Both the position numbers and the translations under genes were made by a program. Under the pieces are notes generated by a model. That model did not search any database. It was not told where the DNA came from and saw only the letters and a program-made list of their open reading frames with translations. From an uncultured Clostridia bacterium (GTDB lineage Bacteria > Bacillota > Clostridia > Christensenellales > Borkfalkiaceae): a DNA stretch of 64,000 nt. The DNA is taken from positions 1 through 64,000 of the forward strand of contig CANRAD010000013.1 in NCBI GenBank assembly GCA_947628505.1. Direction: 5' to 3'. Shown here in pieces: positions 58,944 through 64,000 of the stretch; the stretch's first letter is position 1, and every line of letters starts with the position of its first letter.

Positions 58944-59156
58944 TTACGCGTCGCTCAATCCGAGCAAAAAATCGGCGGATACGTTGAAGTATTTCGCTAT
59001 TTTTATAAGCGAATCGTAATCGGGCTCGCATCGCCCGATTTCCCAAAAGCTCACCGTCTGATTACTGAATCCCAGAATTTCTCCCAGCTTTCTCTGCGAA
59101 ATTTTGCTGTCAAGCCTCAGTTCTTTGAGCCTTGCGCCGAATATGTTGTTCTTCAT
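58944..59156 (-). CDS. XRE-family helix-turn-helix regulator (70 residues)
   Basis: The whole protein is a Cro/CI domain: ARLKELRLDSKISQRKLGEI, SNQTVSFWEIGRCEPDYDSL, and YFNVSADFLLGLS. It lies between the left direct repeat and a divergent zinc-ribbon membrane protein gene, with a 15-bp palindrome in the shared promoter region that is a likely operator. It therefore probably controls that membrane protein and itself. Paralogous in type, but not in detail, to the XRE protein at 4877-5161. Confidence 0.88.
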   Translation of the reverse strand: MKNNIFGARLKELRLDSKISQRKLGEILGFSNQTVSFWEIGRCEPDYDSLIKIAKYFNVSADFLLGLSDA

Positions 59157-59180
59157 CGATTACCATTTTATTTTACATTT

Positions 59181-59213
59181 CCTACATTTTGTTGATATCC
59201 TACAAATTGTAGG
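59181..59213. promoter_or_regulatory. Candidate XRE operator
   Basis: A perfect palindrome CCTACAAATTGTAGG (59199-59213) is accompanied by a half site CCTACA at 59181-59186, in the divergent intergenic region. A TATAAT for the plus-strand gene lies at 59242-59247, with a weak CGGACA 17 bp before it. Confidence 0.6.
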
Positions 59214-59278
59214 ACAAGCGGACAATGTACTTGCCATTCAGTATAATTACAATATATTTCATGCAAAGGGAGTACGTT

Positions 59279-60505
59279 ATGCATATTTGTTCGAATTGCG
59301 GCAAGGAGTTTGAGGGCAATTTCTGTCCCGAGTGCGGCCAAAAATGGGAAGATAACTCTGTTTTTCCGGATTACGGCAAAGACCTTACAAAGTCCGGCGA
59401 GTCGCATGAAACTGTAAGCGTCCCGGCCAATGTCGGCGTTTTGAAAAAGGTATTCAACATACTGCCCGTAGCTCTGTTGGGCGTTGCGGTCATAATATGT
59501 TTCGGCCTTTTCGCTGCGCCCGTCGCAGTGGACGTTATAGGTGAAAGTCAGGGAAGCATATATGGAGCGCTGTTGAGCACGGGCGACGAGGTTGTGTCGG
59601 TGGCAATGGATATAAAAATAATAAACGCCGCCTGTATGCTCGTGTTGTTCACCGCGCTTTGCGCAGTGTTCACGCTGTGTGCCGTCGGCGCGCTTATATA
59701 TAAGCCTCTGCATAAATCCCGGGAATTATTCGGAATCAAATTCACCCTTTACGATCTGTTCGTCGCCATAGCCCTTGTGTTGATGATTGTCGTGTTCGCG
59801 CTCTCCCGCGTTCTCTGGTCAACGTTCGACGGGATAATGGGCGGCGGGCTTGGACTTTTTAAAGAGGGCGGCTGCACGTTGGGCGTATCCGTCGTTTCGG
59901 CTATATTCTTTTTCCTTTCCGCGGGTTCGGAAGTTTTCAAGCTGGTTTTGAGCAAAAAATATCCGACCGAAGAGAGAATTGACGAAATGCGCAAAGAGAG
60001 GTTTATGGCCACTATTATGATGTGGTTTGCCGTTATGTTCAGTATTCTTTGCTTTGCGATATTCTTATTCCCTATATCCGTAACGGCAGATGGCGAGAAT
60101 ATGGGAAGTCTGCTCACTTATTTCTTCAGAGGCTTCGGCGGAGACAATTTCTATAAGATGAGCGACGTGGACAGCGGAAATGTTAATGTTATGTTCGGCT
60201 ATATATTCTTACAGTCTTTCAGCATGGTGTTGCCTCTGTATATGATAATGATTATAGTAGCCTCGCTTATCTATCTTATAGGCGGAAACACGCGCAGAAT
60301 GGATAAATTTTCGTACACGACCATATTCGTATCCGCATTGGCGGTAGTTTTGGGCGCGGCGAATTGGGCTATGGTGCCCGAGGGATATTCCGTGGGCATA
60401 GGCACGGTAACATTGACCATCGTTTCGGCGATAGGCTTTGTGATACAGATTGCCATGCTCGTATCCCGCAGAAAGTATGCGGACAAAAAGACGAACGAGT
60501 CGTAA
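59279..60505 (+). CDS. Zinc-ribbon multi-pass membrane protein, unknown function
   Basis: The start at 59279 follows AAAGGGAG and gives an N-terminal zinc ribbon (CSNCGKEFEGNFCPECGQKW) in the cytoplasm, then a linker and about eight hydrophobic helices over residues ~60-395. The 408-residue protein resembles other zinc-ribbon membrane proteins of Clostridia in layout, without a family I can name. A loop between helices 5 and 6 is longer and polar (ADGENMGSLLTYFFRGFGGD). It is divergent from the small XRE gene, and the pair is enclosed by ~50-bp direct repeats, so it appears to be an inserted cassette. Confidence 0.85.
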   Translation: MHICSNCGKEFEGNFCPECGQKWEDNSVFPDYGKDLTKSGESHETVSVPANVGVLKKVFNILPVALLGVAVIICFGLFAAPVAVDVIGESQGSIYGALLSTGDEVVSVAMDIKIINAACMLVLFTALCAVFTLCAVGALIYKPLHKSRELFGIKFTLYDLFVAIALVLMIVVFALSRVLWSTFDGIMGGGLGLFKEGGCTLGVSVVSAIFFFLSAGSEVFKLVLSKKYPTEERIDEMRKERFMATIMMWFAVMFSILCFAIFLFPISVTADGENMGSLLTYFFRGFGGDNFYKMSDVDSGNVNVMFGYIFLQSFSMVLPLYMIMIIVASLIYLIGGNTRRMDKFSYTTIFVSALAVVLGAANWAMVPEGYSVGIGTVTLTIVSAIGFVIQIAMLVSRRKYADKKTNES

Positions 60506-60520
60506 CGGAAAAGCGTATAA

Positions 60521-60571
60521 GTCGAACGCAAAAGTTTAAATATATTTCGCAAAAAAACAAGCGGGCGGGGC
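60521..60571. repeat. ~50-bp direct repeat, right copy (relic of the glgB 3' end)
   Basis: After the membrane protein stop the sequence returns to a near copy of the glgB end, including CGCAAAAGTTTAAATATAT and the first terminator arm, with weaker similarity extending ~12 bp further upstream (AAAAGCGT). Confidence 0.8.
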
Positions 60572-60600
60572 AAATCGCTTCGCCCGCCTTAATTTTTTTT
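60561..60600 (+). terminator. Terminator of the zinc-ribbon membrane protein gene
   Basis: GCGGGCG pairs with CGCCCGC, with a partly paired centre, followed by eight Ts. It is a diverged copy of the terminator at 58911-58936. Confidence 0.7.
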
Positions 60601-60607
60601 AAAACCG

Positions 60608-60636
60608 TTGACCTTATGTAAAAAAAGGTGTATAAT
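60608..60636 (+). promoter_or_regulatory. Promoter of nadA
   Basis: TTGACC and TATAAT are 17 bp apart. Confidence 0.85.
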
Positions 60637-60663
60637 CCCCATATAAACGGTAGGAATAACGCT

Positions 60664-61578
60664 ATGATAAAAGATTTGCAGGCCGAAATAGCGAGGCTTA
60701 AAAAAGAGAATGACGTGTGCATACTCGCGCACAGCTATATGTCCGAGGACGTATGCGAAGTCGCCGATTTTGTGGGCGACAGCTACGCTCTCGCTTTAAA
60801 GGCCAAAGGCGTGCCGCAAAAGAAAGTGGTTATGTGCGGCGTGCGGTTTATGGCGGAGACCGTTAAAATGCTTGCGCCGGAAAAGACGGTAATCTTATCC
60901 AATCCGCAAGCCGGTTGTCCTATGGCAGAACAGATGGATAAAGAGGTAATTGCGGAAGTCAAAAAGATGTATCCCGATTACGCCGTAGTGGCATATATAA
61001 ACACAACCGCAGAGCTCAAAACAATCGCAGATTATTGCGTAACCAGCTCGTCGGCGGAAAAAATCTGCCGCGCGATTCCGGAGAAAAACATTCTCTTTAT
61101 TCCCGATATAAATCTCGGTACGTATGTCAGAAACCGCGTGCCCGAAAAGAACTTCAAGCTCCTTTCCGGCGGCTGTCCCACGCACGCCCGCATAGAGCGC
61201 GCGGACGCGGAAGAGGCAAAACGGCTTCACCCCGAAGCTCTCTTTCTTGTCCACCCCGAGTGCCGCCCGGAGGTAACGGAACTCGCCGATTACGTCGGCT
61301 CCACAAAAGGAATTATGGATTTCGCGAAAAATTCGGGCAACAGGGAGTTTATAATCGGCACCGAAAACTCCATAGTCCAGCACCTCGGATTTTGCTGTCC
61401 GGAGAAAAAATTCTACCCCCTTTCGAAAAATCTCATATGCCCCAACATGAAACTCACAACCCTCCCCGACGTATACGCTTGCGTTGCGGGCGCGGGCGGG
61501 GAGGCGATATCCCTCGACGAGAAAACGCGCCTTGCCGCCGTCAAATGCATAGAGAGAATGATAGTTTTAGGAGGTTGA
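60664..61578 (+). CDS. nadA: Quinolinate synthase
   Basis: NadA condenses iminoaspartate with DHAP to quinolinate in NAD synthesis and needs a [4Fe-4S] cluster. The 304-residue protein has AHSYMSEDVCEVADFVGDSY, MCGVRFMAETVKML, NPQAGCPMAEQ, GGCPTHARI and CPNMK; the three cluster Cys lie in MCGV, GGCP and ICPN. The start at 60664 follows AGGAA. nadB and nadC are not adjacent. It is directly upstream of an Fe-S regulator and assembly genes, consistent with its cluster requirement. Confidence 0.96.
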   Translation: MIKDLQAEIARLKKENDVCILAHSYMSEDVCEVADFVGDSYALALKAKGVPQKKVVMCGVRFMAETVKMLAPEKTVILSNPQAGCPMAEQMDKEVIAEVKKMYPDYAVVAYINTTAELKTIADYCVTSSSAEKICRAIPEKNILFIPDINLGTYVRNRVPEKNFKLLSGGCPTHARIERADAEEAKRLHPEALFLVHPECRPEVTELADYVGSTKGIMDFAKNSGNREFIIGTENSIVQHLGFCCPEKKFYPLSKNLICPNMKLTTLPDVYACVAGAGGEAISLDEKTRLAAVKCIERMIVLGG

Positions 61579-61582
61579 AATT

Positions 61583-61981
61583 ATGATGATAACCACCAAG
61601 GGCAGAAACGCTCTCAAAGTGATGATAGACCTCGCTCAACATTCGGGCGAAGGTTTCGTGTCTCTTTCCGATATAGCCGAGAGACAGAGAGAAAGTCTCA
61701 AATATCTCGAAACTTCGGCAAAACAACTTTCCACGGCGGGTTTGGTAGTCTCCGCGCGCGGCAAGAGCGGCGGTTATAAACTTTCGCGGCCGGCGGACGA
61801 ATATACCGTTGCGGAAATACTCTTGTCGGGCGAGGGCTCGCTTGCGCCCGTGAGCTGTCTCGAAGAGGGCTCCGCGCCTTGCGAAAACGCAGGCACGTGT
61901 TGCACTCTGCCGCTTTTTAAAGAGCTCGACGAGGTGATTATGAAATTTCTCAACTCGAAAAAGCTCTCCGACCTCGCATAA
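61583..61981 (+). CDS. iscR: IscR-like Rrf2-family regulator
   Basis: The 132-residue protein has the Rrf2 winged helix (MITTKGRNALKVMIDLAQH, then KYLETSAKQLSTAGLV) and a C-terminal Cys cluster: Cys in VSCLEE, PCENAG and TCCTLP, spaced as in cluster-binding IscR. It probably carries a labile Fe-S cluster and reports cluster supply. It starts four bases after nadA with AGGAGG in the nadA end. An 11-bp-arm inverted repeat over the promoter of the next genes is its likely operator, giving feedback control of cluster assembly. Confidence 0.9.
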   Translation: MMITTKGRNALKVMIDLAQHSGEGFVSLSDIAERQRESLKYLETSAKQLSTAGLVVSARGKSGGYKLSRPADEYTVAEILLSGEGSLAPVSCLEEGSAPCENAGTCCTLPLFKELDEVIMKFLNSKKLSDLA

Positions 61982-62017
61982 AATCGCGGGAATTTTAAAT
62001 TTTATCAGAAACAGAGC

Positions 62018-62044
62018 AAATTCCTATTGACATAATAGGAATTT
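62018..62044. promoter_or_regulatory. Candidate IscR operator over the nifS promoter
   Basis: Perfect inverted repeat AAATTCCTATT / AATAGGAATTT with a 5-nt centre (GACAT). It covers the -35, so bound regulator would block RNA polymerase. Confidence 0.75.
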
Positions 62045-62055
62045 AATTTTATAAT
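62027..62055 (+). promoter_or_regulatory. Promoter of the nifS-iscU unit
   Basis: Perfect TTGACA and TATAAT are separated by 17 bp; the -35 lies inside the inverted repeat. Confidence 0.88.
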
Positions 62056-62087
62056 TGTTACATACTGAAAACACGGGAAGTAAAATT

Positions 62088-63290
62088 TTGGAAAAGAAGA
62101 TAATTTACGTCGACAACGCAGCGACCACCGCCATGAGCGACAGGGCAATAGCCGCAATGCAGCCCTATTTCAAGGGCATATACGGAAATCCGTCGTCCTT
62201 GCATACGGTCGGGCAGACAGCAAAGGAAGCGCTCGACGGGGCGCGCAGGAAAATAGCCGCTTGTCTGAACTGCGAACCGGGCGAAGTCTATTTTACGTCC
62301 GGAGGCAGCGAGGCGGATAATCAATGTATCCGTTCGGCCGCTTTACAGGGCGCGAAAAAGGGCAAAAAGCACATAATATCCACGGCTTTCGAGCATCACG
62401 CCGTTCTCCACACCTTGAAAAAGCTGGAAAAAGAGGGGTTCGAGGTAACATATCTCGACGTGCACGGCAACGGGCTTATCACGGCGGAAGAAGTTAAAGC
62501 GGCAATTCGTCCCGACACGGCTCTCGTAACGATAATGTATGCCAATAACGAGGTGGGAACAATTCAGCCGATATCGCAAATAGGCAAGGTCTGCCGCGAG
62601 GCGGGAGTCGTATTCCACACCGACGCCGTGCAGGCGGCGGGGCACATTCCCGTCGATGTCAGGGCGGATAGTATCGATATGCTTTCGCTCTCCGCGCACA
62701 AGTTCCACGGCCCGAAAGGCGTCGGCGCACTGTATTGCAGGAAGGGCTTGCCCCTTTTAACGTTCATAGAGGGCGGCGCGCAGGAGAAGGGAAAGCGCGC
62801 GGGCACGGAAAACATTCCGGGAATAGTCGGCATGGCCGCGGCGCTTGAAGAGGCGTGCGGGAACATGCAGGAGAATGCCGAACGGCTGACGCGTATGCGC
62901 GACAGGCTCATCGACGGGCTTTTAAAGGTTCCGTATTCGGGATTGAACGGCGACAGAGAACACCGTCTGCCCGGCAATATAAACATATCGTTCGAGGGCG
63001 CCGAGGGCGAAAGTCTCATACTTTACGCCGACGCTTTGGGGATATGTCTGTCGTCCGGCTCGGCGTGCACCACGGCTTCGTTGCAGCCGTCGCACGTACT
63101 TATGAGCCTCGGGCTTCCGCATGAAGTTGCGCATTGCTCGTTGAGAATAACTCTCGGCGATACAAACACGGAAGAAGACGTGGATTATATGCTCGTTCAT
63201 ATTCCCGAAGTAGTTAAAAAAGTAAGAGACATATCTTCCCTCTGGGATGATTACGTATCCGGAAAAATCAAACATATATACGATAAATAA
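62088..63290 (+). CDS. iscS: Cysteine desulfurase (NifS/IscS type)
   Basis: This PLP enzyme provides sulfur from cysteine for Fe-S clusters and tRNA thiolation. The start is TTG at 62088: GGGAAG is seven bases upstream, and the family N-terminus KKIIYVDNAATTAMSDRAI follows. The 400-residue protein has GGSEADNQCIRS, the Lys in SAHKFHGPKGVGALY, and the active Cys in SSGSACTTASLQPSHVLMSL. The Cys loop is long, as in group I (NifS/IscS). iscU follows after 30 bases. Regulation is likely through the operator over its promoter. Confidence 0.95.
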   Translation: MEKKIIYVDNAATTAMSDRAIAAMQPYFKGIYGNPSSLHTVGQTAKEALDGARRKIAACLNCEPGEVYFTSGGSEADNQCIRSAALQGAKKGKKHIISTAFEHHAVLHTLKKLEKEGFEVTYLDVHGNGLITAEEVKAAIRPDTALVTIMYANNEVGTIQPISQIGKVCREAGVVFHTDAVQAAGHIPVDVRADSIDMLSLSAHKFHGPKGVGALYCRKGLPLLTFIEGGAQEKGKRAGTENIPGIVGMAAALEEACGNMQENAERLTRMRDRLIDGLLKVPYSGLNGDREHRLPGNINISFEGAEGESLILYADALGICLSSGSACTTASLQPSHVLMSLGLPHEVAHCSLRITLGDTNTEEDVDYMLVHIPEVVKKVRDISSLWDDYVSGKIKHIYDK

Positions 63291-63320
63291 GCATATTAAA
63301 ATGCAATCGAGGAGTAAAAA

Positions 63321-63764
63321 ATGGCACTTTACAGCGACAAAGTCATGGATCATTTTACAAATCCGCGTAACGTTGGGATAATCGAGGACGCCGACGGAAT
63401 AGGCGAAGTGGGCAACGCCGTGTGCGGAGACATAATGAAGATTTATCTCAAAATAGATAAAGAAAGCGGGATAATCTCCGACGTCAAGTTCAAAACTTTC
63501 GGATGCGGCAGCGCGATAGCTTCATCGTCGATGGCCACGGAGATGATAAAGGGCAAGCCCCTCTCGCAGGCGTTGGAGCTCACGAACAAGGCGGTTGCCG
63601 AGGCTCTCGACGGTCTGCCCGCGCACAAGATGCACTGTTCCGTGCTTGCCGAGGAGGCAATCCGCGCCGCGATAAAGGATTATTACGATAAAAACGGAAT
63701 AGAGTACGACCGTTCGAAATTCCCCGAACCGCACGAAGAGGAACACGGGGAAACGGAAGAATGA
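63321..63764 (+). CDS. iscU: Fe-S cluster scaffold protein IscU/NifU N-type
   Basis: The 147-residue protein has YSDKVMDHFTNPRNVG, GNAVCGDIMKIYLKID, FKTFGCGSAIASSS, and HCSVLAEEAIRAAI: three cluster Cys plus the Asp after the first Cys. The C-terminal ~15 residues are a Glu-rich tail. It accepts sulfur from the desulfurase encoded upstream and builds [2Fe-2S] or [4Fe-4S] clusters. GAGGAG precedes the ATG. A TtcA-like gene begins two bases after its stop. Confidence 0.96.
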   Translation: MALYSDKVMDHFTNPRNVGIIEDADGIGEVGNAVCGDIMKIYLKIDKESGIISDVKFKTFGCGSAIASSSMATEMIKGKPLSQALELTNKAVAEALDGLPAHKMHCSVLAEEAIRAAIKDYYDKNGIEYDRSKFPEPHEEEHGETEE

Positions 63765-63765
63765 C

Positions 63766-64000
63766 ATGGCGGAACTGAGCCGTTTACAGCTGATCGAGCG
63801 CTCCGTGATAACAAAATTCCGCAAGCCCTTGTGGTCCAAGTTTCTCGAAGCGGTTAAAAAGTACTCCCTTATTTCGGAGGGAGACCGGATAGCCGTGTGC
63901 ATATCGGGCGGGAAGGACAGCTTTCTGCTCGCTAAACTTTTGCAGGAACTTCAAAGACATTCCGATATCTCGTTCGGGCTGGAATATATATCGATGAATC
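63766..64000 (+). CDS. ttcA: TtcA-like tRNA thiolase, N-terminal part (cut by window end)
   Basis: Only 78 residues are visible. They show SVITKFRKPLWSKFLEAVKK and the PP-loop ATPase motif AVCISGGKDSFLLAKLLQEL, typical of the TtcA/TtuA group that thiolates tRNA (C32 or U54) using an Fe-S cluster. The following CxxC cluster motifs are outside the window, so the precise subgroup is uncertain. Position right behind the desulfurase and scaffold genes fits its need for sulfur and a cluster. Confidence 0.85.
   Translation, partial: MAELSRLQLIERSVITKFRKPLWSKFLEAVKKYSLISEGDRIAVCISGGKDSFLLAKLLQELQRHSDISFGLEYISMN

Overview
The window is a contiguous piece of a low-to-mid GC (about 50%) bacterial chromosome, most likely from an uncultured, anaerobic, spore-former-related Clostridia lineage (Bacillota; a Christensenellales-like gut organism is my guess, not shown). 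The reasons are the AAGGAGG ribosome binding sites, sigma-A promoters of the TTGACA-17-TATAAT type, U-tailed hairpin terminators, ECF vitamin transporters under TPP and FMN riboswitches, a K+-dependent membrane pyrophosphatase, a CodW-like HslV, a SpoIIQ-like peptidase and Bacillus-like gene order. No rRNA, tRNA, CRISPR array, insertion sequence or prophage gene was recognised.

Layout. 1-1.4 kb: C-terminal part of a pyrophosphate-driven ion pump. 1.5-3.4 kb: rpsB-tsf. 3.5-7.2 kb: an accessory patch (two lipoproteins, an XRE regulator with repeated operators, an XRE remnant) that separates tsf from its usual neighbour pyrH. 7.3-12.6 kb: pyrH-frr-uppS-cdsA-dxr-rseP (nucleotide, translation, isoprenoid and phospholipid functions plus a site-2 protease). 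12.7-14.2 kb: TPP-riboswitch-controlled thiamine ECF S component, divergent from a YfbR-like nucleotidase. 15-16.2 kb: a lipoprotein behind a promoter holding a G9 tract. 16.3-16.75 kb: a stand-alone minus-strand transcript with micro-ORFs. 17-18.4 kb: CPA2 antiporter. 19.3-24.9 kb: ylxM-ffh-rpsP-khpA-rimM-trmD-rbgA-rnhB-yraN, then rplS. 25.5-35.3 kb: comM-dprA-topA-trmFO-hslV-hslU-hisS-trxA. 35.5-37.6 kb: glyA-degV. 37.7-38.6 kb: FMN riboswitch and ribU. 38.6-43.6 kb: tsaE-tsaB-rimI, an alpha/beta hydrolase, a membrane-anchored MurF-like ligase and ddl. 43.6-46.9 kb: icd, a MocR regulator and a flavin reductase. 46.9-47.3 kb: a minus-strand operon of two paralogous ~30-residue peptides. 47.5-48.7 kb: a SpoIIQ-like peptidase with an upstream exported protein. 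48.9-54.5 kb: a 1867-residue DUF4011/SF1 helicase/nuclease-fold/DUF3320 protein. 54.7-58.9 kb: GH13 glucanase and glgB. 58.9-60.6 kb: an XRE/zinc-ribbon membrane protein module flanked by ~50-bp direct repeats. 60.6-64 kb: nadA, an IscR-like regulator, nifS-type desulfurase, iscU and the start of a TtcA-like tRNA thiolase.

Most genes form housekeeping operons whose products act together: ribosome assembly and protein targeting, tRNA modification, peptidoglycan precursor synthesis, Fe-S assembly supplying NadA and TtcA, and glycogen metabolism. The strongest candidates for something undescribed are the tandem peptides at 46966-47222, which share an 11-residue C-terminus preserved through synonymous-only changes, and the micro-ORF transcript at 16325-16715, whose promoter resembles theirs. 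Other points of note are the direct-repeat-bounded module after glgB, the poly-G promoter, a probable AUU start codon, and several promoters that abut start codons (leaderless mRNA candidates).
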